Positions 38,651-47,671 are shown, counted from the stretch's first letter. The stretch is DNA of 64,000 nucleotides from Gillisia sp. Hel1_33_143 (GCF_900104765.1 NZ_LT629737.1:2852001-2916000), one strand, 5' to 3'. The notes: generated from the sequence alone by a model not told the origin. Program-made: numbers and translations.

Positions 38651-39727
38651 TTAGGAAGTTGTCAATGCTAAATTGCTTCTATCCTGTGCAGCAAGGACTT
38701 CGGTTCTTGCTGTCTTTTTTTGCTCATGTTCTGGATCGTAATCTATTTTATTTTTCCATAAACTATACATTAATACCAATAGCTTTCGCTCTACTGCTAC
38801 TAAGGCTATCATTGGTTTGACTTTAGTGGGTTGGACTCGTTCGTAAAATTTTCTCAAGGTTGGATTCCATTGTATGGCACTCATCGCTGGCATATATAGT
38901 GCACTGCGAATATGTTTATTCCCTTTCTTACTGATTCTCGTCTTTCCCTTATAAGCACCAGATTCTTTCAAGACCACATCAAATCCTGCATAGCTGGTCA
39001 ATTGTTTAGCATTAGTAAAACCGGTGAAACCCAAAGTTTCACCTACTACGGTCGCTGCAGATTTAAAAGAGATCCCGGGGATACTTTCCAAATGCTTAAT
39101 TCTTTGATGCATCTGTGGATCATTCTTAACTAGAATTTCCATCTCCTTTTCTATTTCTATCAACTGCTTTTCAATCAATTTTAATCGCTGTCCATAGCGC
39201 TTTAGCTCCCGCTTGCTTTTATAAACGGAGTGTTCTAAGGCATGAAGTCTATTTCGCTCAATCTGCTTTTCCTTTAGTAAAAAAGATCGTTCCCGACTCA
39301 GCCCTTTTAATTGACGTAATATTGGATCTGGTGGGCTCCATAATGCCAACTCTCTTTCACAGCCAAGCATGGCAAGCATCCGGCTATCTAAGGCATCGGT
39401 CTTGGAACGTTGATCCAAACTTTGAGCATAGCGCTTTACACGTCCTGATTGCATAACACTTACAGGAAATCCTTCCATATAGAGATGGTATACTAAAGCT
39501 TCATGATAAATACCTGTCGATTCCATAACGATAAATATATCTTCTGGAGAACTGGCATTTTTAAGTAACCACTTTACCAACTTTTTAAAACCTGGTAAAT
39601 TATTACTAACCTCAAATGGATCTTCAAACTCCTTTGCAAGTCTAGCCGTTAGACGGCACAAACAAACAGCCAAAGTCTCTTTTGAGATATCTACTCCTAA
39701 AGAGAGTTTCAAAATTTCATTCTTCAT
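38651..39727 (-). CDS. IS110-family (DEDD) transposase, type 1 (second copy)
   Basis: A 358-aa protein identical to that at 33082-34158, with the same DEDD residues and C-terminal KESG serine. Because copies are identical, homologous recombination between them could delete cassette 13. Confidence 0.96.
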   Translation of the reverse strand: MKNEILKLSLGVDISKETLAVCLCRLTARLAKEFEDPFEVSNNLPGFKKLVKWLLKNASSPEDIFIVMESTGIYHEALVYHLYMEGFPVSVMQSGRVKRYAQSLDQRSKTDALDSRMLAMLGCERELALWSPPDPILRQLKGLSRERSFLLKEKQIERNRLHALEHSVYKSKRELKRYGQRLKLIEKQLIEIEKEMEILVKNDPQMHQRIKHLESIPGISFKSAATVVGETLGFTGFTNAKQLTSYAGFDVVLKESGAYKGKTRISKKGNKHIRSALYMPAMSAIQWNPTLRKFYERVQPTKVKPMIALVAVERKLLVLMYSLWKNKIDYDPEHEQKKTARTEVLAAQDRSNLALTTS

Positions 39728-39964
39728 AATAATGTTGATCTTTTAAACTCTATTCTCCATCACTTTTGCTCGCTTTTGATACGATCTCTGTTATAGGATC
39801 TAGGTACTGTTCAAGTTCTTAGAGAAGTTAATAGAAGGGTGCAATTTCTAACGCACGATATCATTGTATATAATGTATCTACCAAGACCTCGCTATCCCT
39901 TCTATTGAGTTTAATTATTAATTCCTATTTTTAACTAAATTACAATCTCTAATCTAACATACGA
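39728..39964 (-). ncRNA. Candidate bridge RNA region of IS110 type 1, copy 2
   Basis: Same sequence as the copy-1 region. On the - strand, GGTCTTGGT is at 39881-39889, TGCGTTA at 39849-39855 and ACAGTACC at 39803-39810. The TGCGTTA guide matches this target (TTGCGTTA) exactly; the attC12 target has one mismatch (TTGCCTTA). Confidence 0.65.
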
Positions 39965-40020
39965 ACCAAGACCGTTAGCTGCAATATTCCTGAAAATCCA
40001 ATTTAAAACATAAAATTAAA

Positions 40021-40818
40021 ATGCCTGATTTCACTAAAACCCACTTAGTTCGACTTCATAATCGAATTGTGACATTTGCAGATGAAAATCTCAAAAAGAT
40101 TGAAAAATTAGAGATTGATTTAAATGATGAATATAATAGTTTCTTTCTAGGAATGATTATTAGACAGCATACAATTAATAATGATTTTTCAATATTATTT
40201 GAAACTGATAGAAGCAGAGAACTAACGTCAAAATATATATTGTATAGATGTCTAATAGATGATTTCATCCAAATCGTTTTTATATCAAATGAAGAGGATA
40301 AGTATGAAATGGTGACAAAACTAAACGCAGATGCATTAAATAAAAATTTCAAGAAATTAATGGACCTAGCTCAATTAAATGAGGAAAAATTAAATGGTGA
40401 CTATCCGTTTTATCCAACCTACGATCAGATGGAGGAAGTCAAACAAAAAATGATTGATTCTCCTAAAAGACAACATCATTTTTCCGATAAGGATAACTTT
40501 AAATTTAAAACGTATAAAGCAACAGGAAATATTATCCGTGAGTTAAAGGACGAAGAAGAACATCTTCATCAATTGAGGAGAGCATATTTCATTTGGAGAA
40601 AGTATTCAGATTATGTTCATTATTCTAATTTGACCTTTGAAGAAGAGCAAACGGTAGATCCTGACAAAGATTCAACATATACTGAGTTTGCTGAAATTAT
40701 ATCGTACTCTTATTTTACAATTTTAAAGTGCTTAAACCATTTTGAAGAAAACTACGAATTCGAAATAACCGATTCAAATAATCTTGCAGAATACTATAAA
40801 AATTCTGTTCACAGGTGA
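40021..40818 (+). CDS. Soluble protein of unknown function (cassette 14)
   Basis: This 265-aa protein is mostly helical, with no signal peptide or membrane segment. It begins FTKTHLVRLHNRIVTFAD and has a central ILYRCLIDDFIQIVFISNEEDKYE. It resembles helical DUF5677-type cytosolic proteins in composition only; I do not assign a function. It lies between IS-split attC13 and attC14 as the sole gene of its cassette. Confidence 0.75.
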   Translation: MPDFTKTHLVRLHNRIVTFADENLKKIEKLEIDLNDEYNSFFLGMIIRQHTINNDFSILFETDRSRELTSKYILYRCLIDDFIQIVFISNEEDKYEMVTKLNADALNKNFKKLMDLAQLNEEKLNGDYPFYPTYDQMEEVKQKMIDSPKRQHHFSDKDNFKFKTYKATGNIIRELKDEEEHLHQLRRAYFIWRKYSDYVHYSNLTFEEEQTVDPDKDSTYTEFAEIISYSYFTILKCLNHFEENYEFEITDSNNLAEYYKNSVHR

Positions 40819-40825
40819 ATACAGC

Positions 40826-40958
40826 AGCTAACATCGGTTAATCGCAAATAAGCGGTAACATTAGTAAGAAAATAATTAAATTAACCAACAAACCAGGTCT
40901 AAGCCGACAATGCCGAGTTCCCTACTCCGCCAACTTGCGATAACCGAGACCGTTACAT
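40826..40958 (+). repeat. attC14 (class C variant)
   Basis: R'' AGCTAAC, R' GTTACAT. Left arm CGGTTAATCGCAAATAAGCGG, right CCGCCAACTTGCGATAACCG. The arms co-vary relative to class C (CGC/GCG in place of CGCC/GGCG). Closes cassette 14 (39974-40951). Confidence 0.87.
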
Positions 40959-40992
40959 TGCATAGCTCAATAATGTGAAGTAAATCTTTAGA

Positions 40993-41023
40993 TTTGTATT
41001 TTTTAACAAAAAAATTAAATTTG
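40993..41023 (+). promoter_or_regulatory. Promoter inside cassette 15
   Basis: TTTG (40993-40996), a 19-bp gap, then TAAATTTG (41016-41023) match the Bacteroidota -33 and -7 boxes exactly. It lies 92 bp before the gene at 41116 and is one of the few cassettes with its own consensus promoter. Confidence 0.65.
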
Positions 41024-41115
41024 CAATACAATTAACAATTCTAATAATTTTGAGAACATTTCTAATCTTAAATATTATTGAATTTAATCAGATAATTATT
41101 AATTACAAGTATTTT

Positions 41116-41700
41116 ATGAAAAAAAGTTTATTACCAATAATATTTATTGGACTATCACTCTTCAGTTGCAACGCACAGCAAAAACAATCTACATTTGAAA
41201 ACGAATTAGATAAATGGAAAAAAGAACTTTATTTAAACGGTGAAGTTGGAAAACCATGTAGAGAAGACAATAATTGGCTGAAATGGCAAGAAGAGAATCC
41301 CGAATATTATTTTGGTTTAGGAAACATTGAAAGAATTGAAACAGATTTTAATAGTGATGGCATTAAAGATGCGCTTTTTTATTTTCCCGCAAAAAATTGT
41401 GTTGGGGGTAATGGTACAGCTTCAGACTTTGCGATGCTCATTTATTCAAACGAAGATAACTTACTTACAAACAAAAATATTACAAAAACCATCGAGAATG
41501 AAATTAAAGGATCTTTAGCAGAAAAAAGAATCTATGGTGTATATAAAATTATAATTAATTATAAAGGGCTTGGTAAAAGTCTAGTGGGTAAATACTCGGC
41601 ATGGTCGGAGGATGATCCTAGTTGCTGCCCAGGTTCTATTGGAACATTTGAATATAATCCAATTGACTTCTCAATAGAAACTCAAAATCAAACAAAATAA
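41116..41700 (+). CDS. Putative lipoprotein (cassette 15)
   Basis: This 194-aa protein has a lipoprotein signal (GLSLFSCNAQQ, Cys about 18). The body contains TDFNSDGIKDALFYFPAKNC, a calcium-binding-like D-x-N-x-D-G segment as in FG-GAP/VCBS-type proteins, and PSCCPGSIGTFEY near the end. The start is ATG 41116, since the TTG upstream would add a non-signal extension. Function unknown. Confidence 0.8.
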   Translation: MKKSLLPIIFIGLSLFSCNAQQKQSTFENELDKWKKELYLNGEVGKPCREDNNWLKWQEENPEYYFGLGNIERIETDFNSDGIKDALFYFPAKNCVGGNGTASDFAMLIYSNEDNLLTNKNITKTIENEIKGSLAEKRIYGVYKIIINYKGLGKSLVGKYSAWSEDDPSCCPGSIGTFEYNPIDFSIETQNQTK

Positions 41701-41808
41701 TTAAATAAATTTAAAATTTATTGCTATTTAAGTAAAGAACTTTAATACTTTCTATTTTGAACTTATATTAGAAATCGCTGTATTATAAGATTAAGTTTTC
41801 GCAACGCA

Positions 41809-41940
41809 ATGTAACAACGGTTATCACAAATAACGGGTATTGTCGAAAAAGTGTAATTTAGTATCCTAAGTAAGAAAATACTTAAACCGACAAGTTCGCG
41901 TCCCTACTCCCGCAACTTGTGTTAACCGAGACCGTTGGCA
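41809..41940 (+). repeat. attC15 (class A)
   Basis: R'' ATGTAAC, R' GTTGGCA. Closes cassette 15 (40952-41933; ends GTTACATTGCATAGC / GCAACGCAATGTAAC). Confidence 0.9.
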
Positions 41941-41981
41941 TTAATTGTTTACAACGAGATTCTAACATTAAATTTTAAAAA

Positions 41982-42599
41982 ATGAAAAAAATAGTTGGAT
42001 TAATATTTCTAATGTCCATTTTTACTTCTAACATTTATTCTCAGAAATTATATGTTTGGTGTCAAAAAGAACAAATCCCAACTCCGAGAAAAAATTTTTT
42101 ACAAAATCAAGAAATTGACTTAGTTCTATTTGACTCCAGAACAATGACAGATAATAGTAAAATAGAATGTTCAAGTGAAGAGGTAGTAAGGAATTTAATC
42201 GATTTGATTAAAGACACATATCCTGATGCAAATTTCAATGTTTTAGAAAGCGATAAATTTTATCAAAACCCAGAGCCAAACAAAATAACTATTAAAATTG
42301 CCATTTCAGCTTTCCAAGCTGCTTTTGGTGCAGATGTAAAAATCGGAATTGGAAATATTGGAGGTTCATTCGCTTGGGGAGTATTTCCAGAAGGAAAATG
42401 GAATGCAATAACAGGTTATTCAGTAATGATTTACAATTATAAGAATGGGAATAAGAATAAAATAACAGAACAGTTTGGAAAAATTGCATCAAGACCAAAC
42501 ACCGGTGGATATAGAACTGCAAAAAATATGTTGAACAAATCTTATATTGAAGCAAATCAAGAAATGTTTTCTTTTATCGATAGAACGTTAATGGAGTAA
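41982..42599 (+). CDS. Secreted protein of unknown function (cassette 16)
   Basis: This 205-aa protein has a signal peptide (about 1-20, ending IYSQ). It contains LVLFDSRTMTDNSKIECS and a glycine-rich strand region ADVKIGIGNIGGSFAWGVFPEG. No family recognised. It starts 48 bp after attC15 and ends 9 bp before attC16. Confidence 0.78.
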   Translation: MKKIVGLIFLMSIFTSNIYSQKLYVWCQKEQIPTPRKNFLQNQEIDLVLFDSRTMTDNSKIECSSEEVVRNLIDLIKDTYPDANFNVLESDKFYQNPEPNKITIKIAISAFQAAFGADVKIGIGNIGGSFAWGVFPEGKWNAITGYSVMIYNYKNGNKNKITEQFGKIASRPNTGGYRTAKNMLNKSYIEANQEMFSFIDRTLME

Positions 42600-42608
42600 A
42601 CAACATAA

Positions 42609-42739
42609 TGCCAACAACGGTTATCACAAATAACGGGTAGCATTTCAAAGAAAATAATTAAATTAACCAACAATTAAAACCTAAACCGACAAGTGCGCAT
42701 CCCTACTCCCGCAACTTGTGTTAACCGAGACCGTTGGCA
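42609..42739 (+). repeat. attC16 (class A, short-spacer subtype)
   Basis: R'' TGCCAAC, R' GTTGGCA. Closes cassette 16 (41934-42732). The ends GTTGGCATTAATTGTTTAC / GTAAACAACATAATGCCAAC pair over about 18 nt with one bulge. Confidence 0.9.
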
Positions 42740-42748
42740 AACATTTTT

Positions 42749-43156
42749 ATGAGAAAAATTCTACTTCTATTTTTTTGCTTTGTAGGTCTTAATTTAACTG
42801 CGCAAGAGGTTCAGGAAGTCTATAAATTCAAAAAAGAGAAGGTAAAAAGAAAGTTTTTAAGTGAAAAAACCTGGAACTATCTTGATCTAGATAGTTTAAC
42901 CTTATTAAAAAATCAAGATTTCCATCGTGTTCAATTTTACAAATATCATGAAATCCGGTACACAGAATTAAAAGGAACCTGGGAAATTAAAAATGATACA
43001 TTAAAATTATCAATTTCAAAATTTAATGAATCTAAGAATAAAAAGGCCTGGGTAAAACAAGAAGGAATCTTTAAATATAAATTGAAAGATAGAAAATTGA
43101 TTCCTATAAATGGTTACGAATTTTCAGCATTTAAAAATTTAAAAAGGATCAAATAA
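42749..43156 (+). CDS. Secreted lipocalin-like protein (cassette 17, first)
   Basis: This 135-aa protein has a signal peptide (about 1-18, ending LTAQ). It contains YTELKGTWEIKNDTLKLSI, typical of small lipocalin-like proteins that test for deviation from a reference state. It is followed after 8 bp by a small membrane-protein gene related to the one in cassette 26. Start chosen at ATG 42749. Function unknown. Confidence 0.75.
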   Translation: MRKILLLFFCFVGLNLTAQEVQEVYKFKKEKVKRKFLSEKTWNYLDLDSLTLLKNQDFHRVQFYKYHEIRYTELKGTWEIKNDTLKLSISKFNESKNKKAWVKQEGIFKYKLKDRKLIPINGYEFSAFKNLKRIK

Positions 43157-43164
43157 ATAGAATA

Positions 43165-43452
43165 ATGAAATTAGAATCTATAATTTTCATTTATATTCCA
43201 ATAATTATTTCAGCTTTAGAGATAATTTATTCTTGCTATTTAATCATCAAAAAGCATCAAATCTTTCAAATAATATTATCCGTGTTAATACTTGGATTAA
43301 ACATATTAGCAATTTATATACTTCTGAAGTTTCTAGATGGAGCTTGGCCATCATTCACTCCACACATAAGTATAATGATTGCAAGTTTCATTTTAATGAT
43401 CCAGTATAAGACAACAATAAAAACGTTAGCCAACAACGGTTATCACAAATAA
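43165..43452 (+). CDS. Small membrane protein, paralogue of the cassette 26 protein
   Basis: This 95-aa protein has three membrane segments (about 5-27, 32-54 and 62-80). It shares LESIIFIYIPI, a long hydrophobic core, SLxIYIL-type strings and DGAWPSFTPHISIM with the cassette 26 protein (DSWPSYTPHILIL). The last nine residues and stop (LANNGYHK) are read from attC17. Confidence 0.78.
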   Translation: MKLESIIFIYIPIIISALEIIYSCYLIIKKHQIFQIILSVLILGLNILAIYILLKFLDGAWPSFTPHISIMIASFILMIQYKTTIKTLANNGYHK

Positions 43453-43559
43453 CGGGTATTATCGAAAAAGTGTAATTTAGTATCCTAAGTAAGAATATAC
43501 TTAAACCGACAAGTTCGCGTCCCTACTCCCTCAACTTGTGTTAACCGAGACCGTTAGCG
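43428..43559 (+). repeat. attC17 (class A)
   Basis: R'' AGCCAAC, R' GTTAGCG. Closes cassette 17 (42733-43552; ends GTTGGCAAACATTTTTAT / ATAAAAACGTTAGCCAAC). Confidence 0.9.
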
Positions 43560-43627
43560 GCAAGTTTATAAGATGTACTTTCCTGAAATAGGTTGACTAA
43601 AAATTAAACCTTTTAGCACTATACCTA

Positions 43628-44017
43628 ATGAAAGAACAAAATGAACACTGTCGAAAAACTTCCTACAAAAAAGTAGGGTATGATCTTAAGCTAGTTATTA
43701 TTGATCAGATCCAAAATGCACAAATCTCTATCAATCATGCTTCCGATAAATATCAGGTTTCCAGAGCTTCCATCTATTACTGGTTGAAAAAATACAGTAC
43801 TTTAGAACAAAAGAAACAAGGGATGAGCAAGAAAGATGAGATCAAGAAACTCAAAGAAAAAATAGAGGAATTAGAGTTTGTAAAAGACTTCCAACAAGAC
43901 ATTATTGCTGACATGGAACTCATTACCGGAGTCGATATGTCAAAAAAGTCATTGCCCAAAACATTAGCAGACGAGATCGAAAAAAAGAAGCAAAACCGTT
44001 TAAAAGAAAATGGTTGA
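43628..44017 (+). CDS. IS3 OrfA (type A element)
   Basis: This 129-aa protein has a helix-turn-helix (HASDKYQVSRASIYYWLKKY, about 36-55) and a leucine-rich coiled coil (about 70-105). OrfA binds the IS ends. It overlaps OrfB by 4 bp in the -1 frame. Confidence 0.92.
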   Translation: MKEQNEHCRKTSYKKVGYDLKLVIIDQIQNAQISINHASDKYQVSRASIYYWLKKYSTLEQKKQGMSKKDEIKKLKEKIEELEFVKDFQQDIIADMELITGVDMSKKSLPKTLADEIEKKKQNRLKENG

Positions 44018-44880
44018 TCCAATGTTTTGGGGTTTCCAAACAAGCTTTTTATAAGCGCTTAAAATCTCATCAGAACAGGCAAACAGAGCAACAGCTAATT
44101 ATTCGACTCATCAAAGAGTATCGGAGTCAGTATGGACTGCGTACCGGTGGAATTAAACTTTATCAGGAATTAAAGGCTGACATGAACCGACTCGGTATTA
44201 AAATAGGAAGAGATAAATTCTATCGAGTAATGAGAATGAATAACCTGCTCGTTCCTAAATTAAAGCGGTTCCATATCACAACTGATTCAAAACACAGATT
44301 CTTTAAATACAAAAACCTGATAAAAGACAAAGTGCCCACCAGGCCGGAACAACTTTGGGTAAGCGATATCACTTATATCAAAACACAGAACGGACACAGT
44401 TACCTGGCATTAGTCACAGACGCCTATTCTAAGCAAATTATGGGTTATAAATTAGCAAGCCATATGAAGACATCACTTTGCATCGATGCGCTTAGAATGG
44501 CCATTAAAAATAGAAAATACAAGAATCATAAACTCATTCATCATTCAGATCGTGGAATTCAGTATTGCAATCCCCAATACACCAGCTTTACTGAGGAACA
44601 TGGAATACAAATGAGCATGACCGAGAAATACGATCCATACGAGAATGCCGTGGCTGAGAGAGTCAACAGAACCCTTAAATATGAATATGATTTAAAACGA
44701 ACTATAAAAAATACTAACTTAGCGAAGAAGATGGTCAAACGAGCTGTTGAGATTTACAACAACAAAAGACCTCATTTTAGCCTCAAATTGAACACCCCTA
44801 ACTTTGTTCATTTGAATCGAAATGTAGACTATCATTCCTACAAAAGGAACAAACAAAATTTAGAATTATTAACCATTTAA
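44014..44880 (+). CDS. IS3 OrfB transposase (type A element)
   Basis: This 288-aa DDE transposase has VSDITYIKTQNGHSYLALV (first D), HHSDRGIQY (second D) and YENAVAERVNRTLKYE (E), plus the usual N-terminal HTH_21-like region. TTG start at 44014; it is probably also made as an OrfAB fusion by -1 frameshift. Confidence 0.95.
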   Translation: MIQCFGVSKQAFYKRLKSHQNRQTEQQLIIRLIKEYRSQYGLRTGGIKLYQELKADMNRLGIKIGRDKFYRVMRMNNLLVPKLKRFHITTDSKHRFFKYKNLIKDKVPTRPEQLWVSDITYIKTQNGHSYLALVTDAYSKQIMGYKLASHMKTSLCIDALRMAIKNRKYKNHKLIHHSDRGIQYCNPQYTSFTEEHGIQMSMTEKYDPYENAVAERVNRTLKYEYDLKRTIKNTNLAKKMVKRAVEIYNNKRPHFSLKLNTPNFVHLNRNVDYHSYKRNKQNLELLTI

Positions 44881-44937
44881 ACTGTCGGAAATTGAATCAA
44901 AAATGGTCAACCTATTTCAGTATAATACACCGAAATT

Positions 44938-45939
44938 ATGATAAAAAAACTACTAATTCTTTTAATACTGACAAATATTTCATGTTCAGAACAAAAAAAG
45001 GAGAGCTTTAAACTAATAGGTAAAACATATCAGATAGAAAATGGAAGCAAGTTGTTTATGCATGATTTGGTCAACAATAAAACATTGGATTCTGCTGTAA
45101 TAGAAAATGGAGAATTTCAATTTACTCAAAAGCTACCGGAATATCCATATTGGGTAATCCTTCACACGAGAGATAGGTCCCAAAGTAAGGATATATGGAT
45201 TGAAGATAAAACGATGACATTTACCGCTACTGATTCAAATTTTGCGAATGCGAAAATCACAGGTTCCGAATCAAACAATTTGATAACTGAACTTTATAAA
45301 AATGTAGATTTTAATAAAAGAAAGAAACTTAAGGAAATAGAGAAAAAATTTATTGAACAGCACCCAAAAAGTATCATAAGTACTTTTTTACTAACCAATA
45401 ATTTAAATACTTGGGGTGCCAAAGAGACGAAAAGATTATTTAAAACTTTCCCTGACAATAATAAGAATTCTCAACTAGGCCAAAGAATTTCAGATTATTT
45501 GAAAACCGCGAAAACTCCAGAGATAGGTGAGCAATTCGTTGATATTTCCATGGAAAATCCCAATGGAGAAATCAAGAAATTATCAGACCTGAAAGGAAAG
45601 GTAATATTGTTAGAATTCTGGGCATCTTGGTGTTTGCCATGCAGAGAAAGTAATCCTGATTTAGTGGAAATTTACAATGAATACAAATCAAAAGGTTTTG
45701 AAATATATTCTGTGTCAATAGATCAAGATAAAGAAAGTTGGATCAATGCTATTAATATGGATAACTTGAAATGGACTAATGTAAGCGACCTTCAGAAACC
45801 AAATAAAGCTGCTAAATTATATGGTGTATCTTCAATTCCTGACAGTTTTCTAATTGACCAAAATGGAAATGTAATAGACAATAAATTGAGAGGAAAAGAA
45901 TTGAGAAAGAAGTTAGAACAATATTTTGCCAGCCACTAA
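44938..45939 (+). CDS. TlpA-like thioredoxin lipoprotein (cassette 18)
   Basis: This 333-aa protein has a lipoprotein signal (LTNISCSEQ, Cys about 16), an N-terminal DUF4369-like beta domain (about 25-120) and a C-terminal thioredoxin fold (about 195-330) with EFWASWCLPCRESNPDL. The CLPC redox motif and cis-Pro (SSIPDSFLID) are intact. Such proteins are periplasmic thiol-disulphide oxidoreductases. An IS3 element separates it from the cassette boundary, so expression from upstream may be altered. The stop lies in attC18. Confidence 0.92.
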   Translation: MIKKLLILLILTNISCSEQKKESFKLIGKTYQIENGSKLFMHDLVNNKTLDSAVIENGEFQFTQKLPEYPYWVILHTRDRSQSKDIWIEDKTMTFTATDSNFANAKITGSESNNLITELYKNVDFNKRKKLKEIEKKFIEQHPKSIISTFLLTNNLNTWGAKETKRLFKTFPDNNKNSQLGQRISDYLKTAKTPEIGEQFVDISMENPNGEIKKLSDLKGKVILLEFWASWCLPCRESNPDLVEIYNEYKSKGFEIYSVSIDQDKESWINAINMDNLKWTNVSDLQKPNKAAKLYGVSSIPDSFLIDQNGNVIDNKLRGKELRKKLEQYFASH

Positions 45940-46065
45940 CAACGGTTATCACAAATAACGGGTTTAGTCGAAAAAGTGTATTTTAGTATCCTAAGTAAGA
46001 AAGTACTTAAACCGACAAGTCCTCGTCCCTACTCCCGCAACTTGTGTTAACCGAGACCGTTATGC
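45934..46065 (+). repeat. attC18 (class A)
   Basis: R'' CACTAAC, R' GTTATGC. Closes cassette 18 (43553-46058), which includes the type A IS3 element. Confidence 0.9.
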
Positions 46066-46070
46066 ACCAT

Positions 46071-46661
46071 ATGAAAACAACGATTTTACTTCTAACATTA
46101 TTCATTTCGAGTTTCGGATTTTCACAAAATGATAAATCAAACACGATTACTATAAAAGGAATTATTTTTTCTGAAGTTGATGGAAAACCATTAGAAAACG
46201 CATATATAAATTATACTTCGAAATACAAATATTCAATGACCAATGAAAATGGAAAATTTGAATATAAATACTTAAATAATAAAGAGGATTTAAAAGAAAA
46301 AATAGAAATAAGTGCGCTAGGATATGAAAATTATGATACAATCATAGACTTAAATAAAGATAACATAATCGACCTTTTCGTTGTACTCAAAACAAGATTC
46401 GGATTAAACAGACAAAAAGCTTTAGAAGATATAGAACAAGGTGAAATAAATATTTTACTCTCTGGAGGAATTGCACCTGTTATTTACAATGGTGATAAAA
46501 AATTCTGTAAAAAATACCAAGTTAATTTTATCGAATATGGATGTGAAGCTATATCTGAGAGAAGTTTAATTGAATACAATAAAACTGTATTTGAATATCT
46601 TGACGCGAAATTCGGTAAAAAATGGCGTGAGGAAATTAGGGATGATGTTTCCGGGTTATAG
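46071..46661 (+). CDS. Secreted carboxypeptidase-regulatory-like protein (cassette 19)
   Basis: This 196-aa protein has a signal peptide (about 1-20, ending FGFSQ). The CarboxypepD_reg-like domain reads ITIKGIIFSEVDGKPLENAYINY, SMTNENGKFEYKY and ISALGYENYDTII (about 28-105), followed by a helical tail. Start taken at ATG 46071; another in-frame ATG at 46062 lies almost in attC18. Function unknown. Confidence 0.8.
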   Translation: MKTTILLLTLFISSFGFSQNDKSNTITIKGIIFSEVDGKPLENAYINYTSKYKYSMTNENGKFEYKYLNNKEDLKEKIEISALGYENYDTIIDLNKDNIIDLFVVLKTRFGLNRQKALEDIEQGEINILLSGGIAPVIYNGDKKFCKKYQVNFIEYGCEAISERSLIEYNKTVFEYLDAKFGKKWREEIRDDVSGL

Positions 46662-46676
46662 ATCCAATCATACGGT

Positions 46677-46808
46677 GCATAACAACGGTTATCACAAATA
46701 ACGGGTTTTATCGAAAATGTGTAATTTAGTATCCTAAGTAAGAAAATAATTAAACCGACAAGTCCGCATCCCTACTCCCGCAACTTGTGTTAACCGAGAC
46801 CGTTGTAA
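46677..46808 (+). repeat. attC19 (class A)
   Basis: R'' GCATAAC, R' GTTGTAA. Closes cassette 19 (46059-46801; ends GTTATGCACCATATG / CATACGGTGCATAAC, one mismatch). Confidence 0.9.
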
Positions 46809-46877
46809 ACAATGTCTCCAGCGAACTCAACAACTTAAAAATTAATATTATATTCAATAAACTATAAATTTTACAAA

Positions 46878-47252
46878 ATGAAATTAAAAAATCTACTATT
46901 TGGAATCTTCTCAATACTTACGTTGAGCATTTTCAGTCAAAACCTAGAAAAAAATGTTATTGCTACGACTAGTGCAGTAACTGAGTTTCAGTTGAAAACT
47001 TCCAATATCGAAGAATTAGCAACTTATGATTGGACAACAATTAATGATATATTCAAAGAAAATGATAAAAATCAAATTATAAAATTAGCTTTTGAATATG
47101 AAAACCCATCTAAAAAAAGAAATTCTAAACCCAATATGAAAAACTTAAAATTTGAGATATCTGGTACAACTGAAGAACTTCCAGAATTAATTGAAAAGTC
47201 AAAGAGAATGGTCTCAAAATTTATCGAAATCAATTCAAATTATAATGAGTAA
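46878..47252 (+). CDS. Secreted protein of unknown function (cassette 20)
   Basis: This 124-aa protein has a signal peptide (about 1-20, ending IFSQ). The mature part is acidic and helical, with YDWTTINDIFKENDKNQIIKLAFEY. No family recognised. It starts 76 bp after attC19; 110 bp without a gene follow before attC20. Confidence 0.72.
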   Translation: MKLKNLLFGIFSILTLSIFSQNLEKNVIATTSAVTEFQLKTSNIEELATYDWTTINDIFKENDKNQIIKLAFEYENPSKKRNSKPNMKNLKFEISGTTEELPELIEKSKRMVSKFIEINSNYNE

Positions 47253-47361
47253 AACTTTTCAAACAATTGAAACATTAATGTGTAAAAATCATCTATACAG
47301 AAATTTTACACAAGTAAAGATAAAAGAAGTACTTCAAAGCAATTAAAGTTGTCGCCACAGT

Positions 47362-47491
47362 TCACAACAACGGTTATCACAAATAACGGGTAGCATTCAA
47401 AGAAAATAATTAAATTAACAAACAATTAAAACCTAAACCGACAAGTTCGCATCCCTACTCCCGCAACTTGTGTTAACCGAGACCGTTACCT
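47362..47491 (+). repeat. attC20 (class A, short-spacer subtype)
   Basis: R'' TCACAAC, R' GTTACCT. Closes cassette 20 (46802-47484). Confidence 0.9.
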
Positions 47492-47533
47492 GCAAGCCGA
47501 TGTGAAATTCAGCTAAGAACGTATCTGACAAAA

Positions 47534-47671
47534 ATGAATACGAAAAAACCTCTAATTGAGCGATTGGAGCATTCTGATAACAAATCTTTATCAGAGGAAT
47601 ATTTGAAAATAGTGTTGAAAAGATTAAAAATTAATAAAAGTAACTTGAAACATATAATACCGAGCAAATGA
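47534..47671 (+). CDS. Small basic protein (cassette 21, first)
   Basis: A 45-aa reading frame with a lysine-rich, charged helical sequence (KKPLIERLEHSDNKS). Its TGA overlaps the next start as ATGA, which supports real translation coupling. Function unknown; shorter than usual gene-calling limits. Confidence 0.5.
   Translation: MNTKKPLIERLEHSDNKSLSEEYLKIVLKRLKINKSNLKHIIPSK

Larger units (their letters stand above)
38613..39964 (-). mobile_element. IS110-family element, type 1, copy 2
   Basis: 1352 bp, same sequence as 33044-34395. It is inserted at the same place in a second class B site (CGTTA / ACCAAG) and in the same orientation. The two copies bracket the restriction-modification genes as direct repeats 5.6 kb apart. 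Confidence 0.92.
38496..39980 (+). repeat. attC13 (class B), split by an IS110-type element
   Basis: R'' AGGTAAC is at 38496 and R' GTTAGCT at 39974-39980; interrupted at 38612/39965, and 133 bp when joined. It closes the 5.6-kb cassette 13 (34405-39973 with insertion). Cassette ends GTTACCTGTAATGC / GCACTACAGGTAAC pair at 13 of 14, which shows the restriction-modification system is a single cassette. Confidence 0.88.
43574..44929 (+). mobile_element. IS3-family element, type A
   Basis: About 1356 bp. Ends TGTACTTTCCTGAAATAGG and reverse complement TGTATTATACTGAAATAGG, continuing to GTTGAC on both sides. It holds orfA and orfB in a -1 frame relation. Inserted 21 bp after the attC17 boundary. 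Flanks are AGA and CCG, so no target duplication is visible. Confidence 0.88.

Noticed and set aside
43571-44932. Target duplication around the type A IS3 element
   Set aside because: Flanks are AGA and CCG with the inferred ends; no duplication is visible.
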